A DNA stretch of 64,000 bases from Brachypodius melanocephalos (Eukaryota > Chordata > Aves > Passeriformes > Pycnonotidae), in NCBI GenBank assembly GCA_013398615.1, contig VZSR01001685.1, positions 31,211,556-31,275,555 on the forward strand, written 5' to 3'. Both the position numbers and the translations under genes were made by a program. This document shows, piece after piece, positions 53,468 to 64,000 of this stretch (the first letter of the stretch is position 1; each line of letters opens with the position of its first letter). Below the pieces are notes generated by a model, which worked only from the letters and a program-made list of their open reading frames with translations, did not search any database and had not been told where the DNA came from.

Positions 53468-53772
53468 CATCATGATTGGGATTTCCCAAAGTCCATGGCT
53501 CATCTGAGTCAAAATGAGTGTCTCCCCCAATTCCTGGGCCAGGAAAATATGCATGAGCTAAAAATCCTCCCTCCCCATCAAAGGGAGAACTGTCTCCATG
53601 AAAACCTGATGCAAAAATGATGGTAATATCCACGTCTCTCTTGCCATTTTCCAATTCAATGTAAGGAACTTCTTCGAATGTCAGAGGAGTTACATTCTGC
53701 CACACATCGAAGGCACGGCGAATGGCTTTACGGGTTTCAGCATCACCGACTTTTGGAGTGACGTTCTTTATG
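53468..53772 (-). CDS. MMP16: MMP16 exon 4: catalytic domain, MT-loop and structural metal sites
   Basis: This exon encodes about 101 residues of the metzincin catalytic domain, in frame with exons 3 and 5. It begins IKNVTPKVGD and ends NPNHDG. The segment PYIELENG at 53643-53666 is the MT-loop, an insertion typical of transmembrane MT-MMPs. Histidines at 53598-53600 (HGD), 53553-53555 (AHA) and 53514-53516 (THF) are the expected ligands of the structural zinc, and the DGEGG and GPGIGGD stretches are calcium-loop sequence. Two NVT sequons are visible (KNVT and QNVT), although both are followed by proline, which disfavours N-glycosylation. The acceptor is tgtttcag before 53772 and the donor is GATG|gtaaga after 53468. 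The length is 305 bp, entering one base into a codon shared with exon 3 and leaving one base of a Gly codon for exon 5. The frame has no stop. Compared with the human protein as I recall it, changes are few (for example PYIE for PYSE). Confidence 0.97.
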
Positions 53773-56100
53773 CTGAAACAAACAGAGAAACATCACATAG
53801 ATTAAATTTAACAGAGTGGTAAGTTACACTTCTAATAACCATTTCCCCCTAATTGTTATAAGCTCTCTGCTTTTAATAAAACAGGCTAGTCTGGCATTAT
53901 GTACTTTAAGAAGAGTATTTTTAAACAAGCTGGTGCAAAATTACGGTGTCAATCTGTATAGCCCTTTAAGCTAGAACTTATTATGTTAGCTAGCTTACTC
54001 CCAGCAGTATAAAAAAATCTTATATTTGTAAGATTAAAAGTATATTAAAATGAAATATTCTTAACAGTGGGATAACCAGATTAATCAACCACTGACTGTT
54101 TACCTCCTGGACCACAATTAGAACCCATCACAGCGAAGGAATGTCATGTTCTTTCTGATCAAAAGAAAAATGTTTTCAGTTAAATTAAATTTTTACTTAT
54201 TAGTGAGTTCATTAACAAAAGCAGAACTCCATACTGTGACCACCAAGCAGTATTCACAAAGCCTTGTTGCATTTGCAACTGGATAAATTTCTTATCAGAA
54301 ACAAATCCTTTTGACTTCAGTAAAGGCTAAGCTGTCCTTTTATGATCTGATTATATCTGTAAATCTTGCATAAAACTGTAGAATTCATCAGAGAAATCAT
54401 TTTATAGAAGACAATTATGTGCTAACTCAAGAATATGTATTTAAACAGAAATTTCAATCTCCACTACTTCTTCAAGTGACATACACATAGTTAGTAAATT
54501 ATAGTGAAATCGTCTTTAAAAAAATCTTTATTTTCATTATTGAATTCAAGAAAAGAATGTCAATAATGAATTTCAGACCTATCCAATTTTCTGCATTATT
54601 TCCACTCAATTCACATGGGCAGCAAAAACTCTATTAGATTTGTGTCTGCTCAAACTGCTGCAATCAGATTCCCTTTGTTCATTTGACATCTGCTTTACTG
54701 AATGTCCAGCACAAATTTCAGAAATTGCATCGTTCTAGAGTATGTGTAATACTTTTGTCAGTTTACACAGCATGGCATATTAAAGGAGAATAAATATACT
54801 TTCATGAATAAACCTAAAATTTATGATTGATTTGTTTGTACATTAAATGAGCTTGATTATATGGTATTTATGTTTATATAAATGGAAACAAATCTTTCAA
54901 GCGTAATTTTGTAGATTTTGCTTCAGATATACATTTTGTTCATAGCTTCATGTCAAAAACATAAAATTACTTATCTGGATTTCCACTCAAAAAAAATTTT
55001 CTTGTATTGAGTCCAATAATGCTGTCCAACCAAAGCATAATTTTTTAGCTGGTATGTAGGTTCCAAAGAGATATCAATGCAGGCTGTGAGATAATACATT
55101 GTAGAGAATCCACTACTTTCCTTGATCTTTTATTCCAAAGATGATTTAACCAATCAATTCATGCTTGTGCCTATTCTATTATTTGCCTGGCTTGTATTAC
55201 TGGCTCTTGTTCTGCCTTTCTCTCTCACATACATGATCTTCAAAATTTTTCCCCTATACAAAGACATTTAAAAGACATTTCTGCACTGGAAAGTTATTAT
55301 CTTTTTGTTGTCTCAAATAAAGTAAAATTTTGAACTCTTTGGTCAAAATCTCTGGTTATAAGACATTTTCTCCAGTCTGTTGAATATTTTCTGTGATTTT
55401 TATTCTGCTCAAACCAATTTTTTAATGTTCTTTTAAAACTGGCTCTGTCAGAGCTATAAAATACTGCAGTACTGATCTTGCTGTCAGAGAGAAAATGTCC
55501 TCTGATCTGTAGGCATGACCTTACTCTACATGATGTAAATTTCATGTGATTTAAAGTGCTTTCTCTGATGCCCTTTCATAATTATTTGCTCATCAGTAAT
55601 TTTATGATCAGTGTTGCATTGCTTTTTCTATGATTTAAAAAATATTGGACACACTGGACCAACAATCCGCCCTTGCAGAATCCCTCTCTGAAAGCTCCCA
55701 CCTTTGAGATTTAGGGGTTTTTGACATGTTTTTATTAGCAAGTTCATAAACTACTGTCTGTGCCCCCTGAGAATATACAGAAATTTGGAACCTGTCCTGT
55801 GTCACAAAACCCAGAACACATCACAATGGCACAGTTATACTGCCACTACCAAAAACTTCACTGTTGCTATGCTAAGAATATCCCTTACAAAGCTGTCAGA
55901 TGTGCTCTTAGTCAGTCCTGCTGGCTGCTCCCTAAGGCACGTGTACTGCCTGAAGCAGAGCTCTTTGAAGGATTAGAGCCTCTGTTATTTGCCACGTATA
56001 AGGAATGTGGCAAATGAATCAACAGGCTCTCACAGAAAACAGAGCACGTCTAGAAAAACTGAAATATCGATATAGAAGAAGTTAATCTGAAACATACAGC

Positions 56101-56176
56101 TTTGGGTTTTTTTGTTGTTGTGGTTTTGTGGGGTTATTTTTTTGTTTTTGTGGGGGTTTTTTGTTTGTTTGTTTTG
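56101..56176 (+). repeat. G/T-rich simple tract
   Basis: About 76 bp of TTTG, TTGTTG and GGGGTT units with almost no C or A, in intron 3. Confidence 0.88.
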
Positions 56177-58100
56177 CATTGAGGAATCTTAGTAACAAGT
56201 TGAAGTCCCATTTTGTTCTTAAGTAAACAGAACAAAAGAAGGGTCTTCTGCTATTATATGTGAAATGGGGAAATGGATAAAAATGGATTGGAATTTTGTG
56301 TTGGTGGTAAATTGAGTAATTAATTGGTCTGAAAAGATTTGACTCAAATTTATCATTTTACATTTTCTTCCTTTTTTAGCACATTGAATTAAGTTTTAAT
56401 CAGATCACAAATGAGAAATTGAGCCATTTGGCTAGTTTCACACTTGCAAACTAGACTACCTTTGATAGCAGACATTTTCCATGGGGTTCAGCTGTTTACT
56501 TACTTTTGAAATTGCATCCTACATCTGCAGATTCATTGTAAAGTAATATTTTTTCAAAGCATAATTTCTGTATTAAAACCAGAGAGATTTCTGGCTTCCA
56601 AGCCAACATTCAGGAGTGGACAAGATTATACTGAAAAGTGTAGCTTGAAAGATAAATTACTTAAATCAGCAGTTATTCCTATACAAGATTATTTACAGGA
56701 AACAATTGTTTATTTTTAATGTGTTAAACACAATCCAGGTTCAATCTTAAAAGAACAAATACCAATAGTGTGCAACACAAACATTGAAATTGTCTTGCTG
56801 GGAACTTTGCTTAAAATAATTCACCAGTGCAGATATCTGAAACCCAATTACGTTACATTTCTTTGATGTTGTTTATCATACAACCTCCAAGGAGGAAGTA
56901 CAGTAAAATCAGTCCATAGAGACAGTCTATCAATCACTCATCTTTTAAAAGTCTTCAGTTTAGACCTATGATTGCAACAGCAAATAAAGTCTCACATGAG
57001 CCCTTTCCTATTACATTTAGATCGACATCTTAAATCCAGCAATCACCTGAAAAAGTGGTGAAAGATACTGATCACAGGCAGTAAAACAAAAGAGAGGAAT
57101 TGGATATCTTACACTCAATATGTCCACATAATGGAGCTGAAATAGAAGTAAGAGTAGGACGTGACAACTCAGAACCACTCTTATTGCAAGGTGAAAGCAT
57201 AGCAAGACAAAGGCCTTCACAATAAAAATCCACCTTTTTTCTAGGCATTGCTTTCCTAGTCTCAATGTCTAGTGCTCATTTCACAGCAAAGAAGTTCAAA
57301 TGAGAGAAAGATCCAAAGCTGACTTTGACCAGACTGGTAGTGCAACTTTATAAAGAGGTTGAAGATCCTGTAATTACTATACAAAAACAATCTGTAAGAT
57401 GAAACATTTATTTTCATGCCTTTTTACAAACTAATAAACTAAGTGGTATTTTTTATACATTTTGAGAGCTGTTATTTTTAGACAACCACAGCCATGTATC
57501 ATTTGATTATGCTTTTTTTGTGGTTATTATTGCTGGTTTTGTATGATTTTTAACCTGAGAGTTGCTTCAAGCATTATAAATTTAAGATACATGTCTTCCA
57601 CGAGACATGTGGAAGACATTTATCACTCATATGCACTTTTCACGTTGATTTACTATTTCTACAGCTGCCTGAAGAGTCTTGTTTTGAAAGTGTTATTCTA
57701 GGATCCTGAGTTCTATTGATTTCAGAAAAGCTTTGGGTTTTCCTTCCCTTCCCACTCCTTTCCCAAAATATCCTAAAAAAAAAAATTATCCATGTTTCAC
57801 TGACATATTTTTGGCTGCATCAGCTTTAGGAGCCTTGCAAGATTGTCAGGATATACCTCACTTGACTGTGTAAAATCAGTAATCTGAAATTTAAATAGAT
57901 GAAACAGCAGGAATTTCAACTGAATAGGTAAAAAGATGCAGTCAATAATCTGTTTGAAGTAAGCTAGTTCCAGACGAGTGCTTGATATAAAACTGTTCAA
58001 GTAAAATGAAACATACATTAAATTTGAATAAGTTGTTGACACAACTTTTTGTCACTGATGTAAATTAAACCTAAACTAAATCAAAACTTTGAGGGTTTGA

Positions 58101-58160
58101 TTGTTGTTTTAGTATTTTGTTTTGGTTTTTTTCTTTGGTTTGTTTGGTTGGTTGGTTTTT
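58101..58160 (+). repeat. G/T-rich simple tract with (GGTT)n
   Basis: About 60 bp of TTTTGG and GGTT units ending in TTGGTTGGTTGG, in intron 3. Confidence 0.85.
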
Positions 58161-61100
58161 ACTCACATTGTAGCTTTTATTGAAAGTAATAAATTACTTC
58201 TGGCCAAAAACATATTTCACTTTGGGCCATCATTTCTCCAGAAATTGCTTTCTATGAAGTTGCTTCACTAATCTCACTCATGTGAGGTTTTTAGCTTAAA
58301 CTTTTTTCCAGTTCCAGTTTGCTGACTCTTTGTAGCTATAGAATGAGTGCTATCTTGGTTCATACAGCTCTTACTCACATTGATTAAACCCAAACTAGAA
58401 CTATTACTTTTGATTTTCTGTGGGTTTGATTTTCAACCTACTGCTGCCATGATTGAAAGAATTTATAAATATCTTGCCTCTTCATTTTCATGGATAACAT
58501 AATCCTCAACATTCATTAAAAGAAGATAAAATGTGAAAGAGATGAGATTACCGAGACAAAAACCCAAGATTATCAAAATACTTGACAGATAAATGTTTTT
58601 ATAGGAAAGCTATTTTAGGAAATATGATGTCATAATACACTACTAGGTAATCTAAAATCAAAAAAATGCAACAGAAACACGGAATGTATTCTAAATATCA
58701 CTTTATAATAATACACTCCAAAATCTTTTTGCTACTATGAATCAACAGTATATTCGACACTTTTTCTTAATTTAGTGTTTCCTTACTTTTTAGTATAGAT
58801 TTCAAATATTCAAGAAAAACTCTCTCTCCATATTCTATACAATATGAACCATTCAGACTGTAGAAATTGCATAGTCTATTGCTAACAAGCCAGATAAGAT
58901 TTTTTATTGCATACTGAAGCTCTCAGCTAGCATTCACTCATTTATTTGAAGAGCACAAAACTAGAACACTTCAAATCTTTCATCTTCTTTCAGAAATTAA
59001 ATCTAGGATATATCTAACTTGTAAAAGGGAAATGACAGTTATCTGGGGCTTGACTTATTGTCTACTGAAGTCAAGAAAAAGATTAAATTATTTATAGTGG
59101 GTTTGGGATGAAGCTATTCACTATCTACAGTTCAGTTTCCTGTGCCAATTAAATTATTACATATGGCTGATTGATTGAATTTGGGGTTTTTTCCTTCCTT
59201 AAGAAAGGAAAAATAAATCAGAATGGCATTTAAATTTTATTTTATTTTAAATCGTTATAAGTTTAAGTCATGGTTATAATTCAAGGCAAAATTTTTATTT
59301 TTACAGAACATTCTCTAATTTTACTTGCAAAAGTATTTTGCAGATAGAATAATCTGGGCGATTGAGAAATTACTGACTGCTGGAGTTCAGATTTATGAAT
59401 AGTAAGCACAGAATTCTTATGAGGAGGGCTTCATATTCAATGATTTTCTGTCTGAATTGGACATACAAATGTTTATATTCTATTTTTTAAAAACTAATAG
59501 CTTTTTTGATTCACCTCATTGCCCCTTCTTTAAAGTACTGGATTACTTAAAGAGAGAAGGTGACTATATTTTTGAGAATCATGTGTGTCTGTAAAAATAT
59601 CCCCCTAAAATCTTTTTTAAAAAATTTAAATAATTTTAAAAAACCCATTCATAGCCGTCTTAAATTTCTTGTCTGATTCTGAACAATGTTCAGAGATCGT
59701 TGTGTAACCTGACACAGCCTAAAATACTAAGATTAAGACTATATTATTAAGATCTCTGTAGTTTTTTTCTGTAATGGAGTCGTAATTCTCTTGTACTCTG
59801 GATGTTCTCTTTCCCCCCACAATACTCTTCTGGCTGGTAAAAAGTTTCAAATACTTTTATTTTCTCTCTCTGTAAAAGGCATGTTAGTACTAATAATGTT
59901 CACAAGGTTTATCAGCATGAACTACACCAGGCAGAAAAATACTGTAAACTGGGTAACTTTATCGGAAACAGAAATTCTAACAAATATCACACATCAGCTC
60001 AAATAAGAAGAAAGCTGCATTCCCTGAAGAAGAGTAAGCATAATTAATGCAGCACATTGTCCATTCCCTATACTAGAAATCTGTATTTTGGTTCTGTCTG
60101 TAAACACATTGCTTTCTAAGAACAAATACCACCTAAATCCAAAATTTAATCTGTTTCCAAAAGTAAATATTATTGATTATTGACATATAAATGTTCAAAA
60201 TGTAATACAGGGTAAAAAATACATTATTAATGGAACTGCTAACTATAATTGTAATCTTAAGTCACTTCTTTGAAATTCCATCTTGAAATTTAGCAGAACT
60301 CTTTCAGGTGGAAAAATTACATGTTGGAAATATGGAAAAGTTCCAGGGCAAGGAGGGGTGGGGAGCTTGCTTTTGGAAGTTTTTGTTGTGGGGTTTTGAT
60401 TTGGGTTTCCAGAAAACTGTAAGATGCAGCACACACTGAAATGAAGCAGAAATTGCTCTTTCTGTGGAGGAATTACTAAACTGGCTTAGCAGACACACTT
60501 CAGACTGCAAGGTTTGACTGGCCAGGAAGGCACAGAATGTGGCTGGAAACCTGTAGGTTATAAAGAGACTGAGGAGTGGCACAGAAAAAAAAATGGAGCA
60601 GATAAAGGAGACTAGAGATATGATTAAAATTTTAGGAAACAAAGCAGATTCAAATGTCATTTATTTAGCATGTCACAAGCCTGTAAGCAAGGAATTGGTG
60701 AAAAGTGTGAAAAGAATATTAGTTCTTTTTTTGGTCCTTATTTGCTTTCAGTTATTTTGTAATTCAAAAAGATAATATAACATCTTTTTTAATTCTAATC
60801 AAATTTAGGGTTTCTAGTTTAAATGTCTTTTGTACTGTAATTCACTGCAAAAAAATATTACAGACATTCACTTCAAAGCTCTGTTTGACTGGAGGTCTTG
60901 TCAAAGTGAGAGAGAGAACATTTTTGAAGAGGGGAGGCAGCAGATAAAGAACTGCTGTAAATTCTTCAAAGTGAGAAAGATTACTAGATAGTTGTCAGTT
61001 TAATATTGGAGGCCTTCATTTGTTATTTGGATTAATGTCTTGTGTGACAGTCGAGAAGATTTACAAGTGGTAGGATTTAGACTGTTGTAAAAAATTTAGT

Positions 61101-62379
61101 AATGGAATAGGGAAACAGACTCTATGCAAATCAGAGTGGTAGAAAACCATACATATGAGTAGATGACTATGCATGCCTCCTAAGTGTGCACACACTGCAT
61201 TTAAATTCTAAAATGCAAAGAGATGTAAAGTTCCGTAGGTGGGCATTCTTATTCTAACCAACTATAAATTACATTTATATTAACAATAAAGGACTTCAGC
61301 CAATGCAATATACCAATCCCAAAGCAGTCAGTTGTCTATTGCTTGATGTTATATCAGAATGTGATGTCTTAAATTAGAATCCTCTAATTCAGTCTAAAGC
61401 ACAGTAGTGACATGTGGTTGCTAATGAAATTATACTATTACCAGGGTATGAGGAACAGTCTATATGACCATTAGGGCTTATGAACTTTAAATTTAATACT
61501 TGTGTGTGTTCATGAATAATGGCAGCACTTAATGAATTTGAAAACTATTTTATCCCTCAGAACTTGCCCCTGTTAGATATTACAGGAATCCATGATGAGG
61601 CTGTGTAAATTTTCCAACAGTCTGTATTGGAATCCTTGGTTTACTGACAGGTCATGGATTTTATATTATATACATGACACTTTCTCTGGTTAACACAGCT
61701 CTAGTGAGTACATCTTGAAAGTTTCCATCTACCTTTCCCTGCAAGGCCTCAGTTTTGTCAGCAGGCACACGGTGCTAACTACGTGCCAGACTCAGGAGTT
61801 CTACAGATGTACTGCCCTGCACACACTCCTATGCCCATCATCATCTAGATTGGAAATGGTCAGGCCAGCAACTCATAAAATTATAATCAAATTAATTTGT
61901 ACTTAGAACAGACACATAGGCACTTACATTTTGCAGATTGACTCCTTTCAATAACCTATTTTACGTATTTAAACTAGAAATTTGAGTTTCATTACAGTGC
62001 TCCTAGATTCAGAGCATTATTCCCTGAGAAGCTGCCAAGAAAGTTGAAAGGTAACTTTAAGGACATACTGGGTGTTAAATTGATGCTGTAAGCTTCACAG
62101 TATTCACTGGCTACTAAATATGTGTAATTTTAATCCAAGAACACAACTTGGTTCTTATGCAGCACATAAATACTAATAGGAGGTATCCATAGTAGCACTT
62201 TTGTATCATACATTAATAATAAACTTAAAATATTGGAAAACATTCAGAAATTTTTATTTACATGAAAATATAAATGACTTTAAATAAAAAGTCATTTATA
62301 GCTTTTAAATATAATGACTTTAAATGAAAAGCAATCACTGCTAGTGACATTTGCATGCCTATAGGAATATCTTTAGTAC

Positions 62380-62502
62380 CTGTAAGTGATATGTTTGTGT
62401 TGCCATTTCTGTCCCGTTAACGCGTAGCGTTTCCGACGAATGTTAAATTTGGAGCTACCTCTTGTTTGGTCAGGCACACCACATCGAGGTTTCTTCATCC
62501 AG
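62380..62502 (-). CDS. MMP16: MMP16 exon 3: end of propeptide, cysteine switch, furin site, start of catalytic domain
   Basis: This exon of a membrane-type matrix metalloproteinase carries the end of the inhibitory propeptide. Forty full codons are flanked by a split first codon (one base) and a split last codon (two bases). Read on the minus strand it shows WMKKPRCGVPD, the cysteine switch whose Cys (codon 62481-62483) ligates the catalytic zinc in the latent enzyme. RRKR at 62427-62438 follows, the proprotein-convertase site at which MT-MMPs are activated in the secretory pathway, and then YALTGQKWQHKHITY, the N-terminus of the mature catalytic domain. The acceptor is tcttgcag before 62502 and the donor is CAG|gtacta after 62380. 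The final AG joins the C that opens exon 4 to make Ser. The furin site with this mature N-terminus, together with exon 6, points to MMP16 rather than MMP14, MMP15 or MMP24. The 123-bp length fits MT-MMP exon 3. Confidence 0.96.
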
Positions 62503-64000
62503 CTGCAAGAAACAGCACCACACAGTTAAAGAAACATGAAAGAAAAATCATATCCACTGCATCCCTAATAAAAACATGTAATTATCTATATATGTAATTT
62601 TATAGAATGTTTAAACTAATAAAAACAACAAACTGTTGACATTCTTTTAATTCAAGATACTGAAATTGCTAATTTTTTGATACTATCAAGTTCTTCTATC
62701 TTTTTATTTTTTCCTCACACAATGAGAAGTATCTCATTGCAGCTCCTAATGGAGATATTTAATTCTGGAATTATTGCTTAAGAAGATTTAATGCTCTGCA
62801 CAAAAGCAAGCAGCAAAATCTAAATCATATACAATAAAAATGACCATTGCAGCAGCACCAGATTTCCCAGAGAAGGACTATATTTCTATGGTGCTCTTCA
62901 ATATTTCATTGTTTTCCAATATTTCAAAAACTTGAAACTTGCCAGTATTTGAAATATAATTAAGATGATATCTAATTCAAAAGTATAATTCCCACAGCAA
63001 TAACCTTGAACTGTTTCTCAGTTGTAGTGTAAGGCACTATTTAGTTCAAAGACAACACAGCTAAAGTTATTATTTTATATGAGTTGAATGGCTGCAGCAC
63101 AATTTACCATCGGGAAGAGAGTAAGAGTAAAGTCTTTTACTGCATGAGTAAAAGATAAATCTCCTCTGTTACTTTTCCCAGCTCATTGGACTATATGTCT
63201 ATCATGCCAAACAATTACTTATGTAAAAGCTATAGTTTTCCAATGGCATTTACCACAAGAGTAGTCACACCCTATATTCAGGCTTTCATGGATGAATTTC
63301 TGACCATTAAACTGGGATTGTTTAGTAAATAAATGTACACACAGCAGTTGTATATCTGTGATTGGATGACAGAAAAATAATTTGAAATGTCATCTCAGAA
63401 AGTGGATTCCCTTTCAAACAGGCACAGGTAATAAAACCTCAAAAAAGCAGTCAATCATCACCCTCACTTACTTTGATAAATGTGTATGAAGTGGTTTAAA
63501 AGTACAGTTAGACTTGTAACACTTCATATATGCTGTAGCTATGGATATATAGCAAACTGTTTTTCAAAGGCCCAAGTAGATATTAAGCTTATCAGCCTAT
63601 GAGAAAGTAGAAAAAATTTTTTTGATGCTACCAAGATGGCACTGCACTCCACTTGCACTGATGAGAGCTACAGTAGTACCTGCAAAAACTCTGATGTGAG
63701 ACAAATCTATGGAGTAGTACAGGTCAGGAACCCAAAAATCATGAATTTAACTGCCTTAACTGAAGACATCAAGTTCATAATCACCTGTTTCAAATAAAAA
63801 GCACAAAATTATTTGTTCTAATTTCTACTCAGAATACTTATGCATGGCACACAAAACAGCTGATGTGCAAGGAAAACAATGTTCTTTCCCTAGTGCCTGC
63901 AAAGACCATTCTGCAAAAATCTAAAAAACCTTACCCCACTAGCATTTGCTGAAACGCCCTGCACCTTTACTTCAGGTTCTTTTGGTTTTTGAAATAAAAT
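62503..64000 (-). other. MMP16: MMP16 intron 2 (partial)
   Basis: The 3' part of the intron upstream of exon 3 runs to the window edge. It is AT-rich single-copy-looking sequence. I see no coding exon, CR1 fragment or tandem repeat in it. Exon 2 (propeptide) should lie beyond base 64000, with a phase leaving two bases of the codon before WMKKP. Confidence 0.85.

Larger units (their letters stand above)
53773..62379 (-). other. MMP16: MMP16 intron 3
   Basis: This 8,607-bp intron lies between exons 3 and 4. It is AT-rich and I recognised no CR1 fragment in it. It holds G/T-rich tracts near 56101-56176 and 58101-58160, a perfect 11-bp hairpin at 57591-57619 and a 13-bp hairpin at 62269-62300 close to the donor. 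Open frames in it are short and show no recognisable protein. Confidence 0.85.

Noticed and set aside
1..64000. CRISPR arrays, bacterial operons, tRNA or rRNA genes, mitochondrial insertions
   Set aside because: No spaced direct-repeat arrays, clover-leaf candidates or organellar coding motifs were noticed; the window is vertebrate intronic DNA. A tRNA or NUMT scan was not possible here.

Overview
This window is intronic and exonic DNA from a vertebrate nucleus, almost certainly a bird. The evidence for a bird is a set of decayed CR1 non-LTR retrotransposon fragments with the typical CACAGAATCACAGAAT terminus, compact AT-rich introns, and no Alu/L1-type repeats. I cannot name the species from the sequence alone.

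The only real gene I can support is MMP16 (membrane-type matrix metalloproteinase 3, MT3-MMP), read from the minus strand. Five internal coding exons are present, with canonical splice sites and matching phases. In transcription order (descending coordinates) they are exon 3 (62380-62502; cysteine switch and furin site), exon 4 (53468-53772; first part of the catalytic domain, with the MT-loop and metal-site histidines), exon 5 (34083-34244; catalytic HELGHALGLEH and Met-turn), exon 6 (30507-30724; proline-rich hinge and start of the hemopexin domain) and exon 7 (7576-7714; hemopexin repeat 1). Exon numbers assume the 10-exon layout of vertebrate MT-MMP genes. The signal peptide and most of the propeptide lie beyond base 64000. 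The rest of the hemopexin propeller, the membrane anchor and the cytoplasmic tail lie before base 1. The visible reading frame has no stop or frameshift, so this is a functional-looking partial gene.

All remaining sequence is intron: intron 2 (part), 3 (8.6 kb), 4 (19.2 kb), 5 (3.4 kb), 6 (22.8 kb) and 7 (part). The introns hold about nine CR1 fragments, including ORF1/ORF2 pieces and one whose end sits about 40 bp from the exon 5 donor. They also hold a 188-nt uninterrupted polypyrimidine tract built on (TTTCC)n, many mononucleotide and A/C-rich or G/T-rich simple tracts, several perfect hairpin-forming inverted repeats, and a 100-N assembly gap at 44674-44773. No tRNA, rRNA, CRISPR or second protein-coding gene was recognised. 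Most open frames in the window are chance frames, CR1 remnants or simple-repeat translations.

I found no new multi-gene biological system. The points worth a second look are structural: the CR1 next to a splice donor, a slightly longer hinge than the human protein (recalled, not aligned), paired palindromes, hairpins (one about 80 nt after the exon 3 donor), and a few non-repeat blocks that could be regulatory elements.
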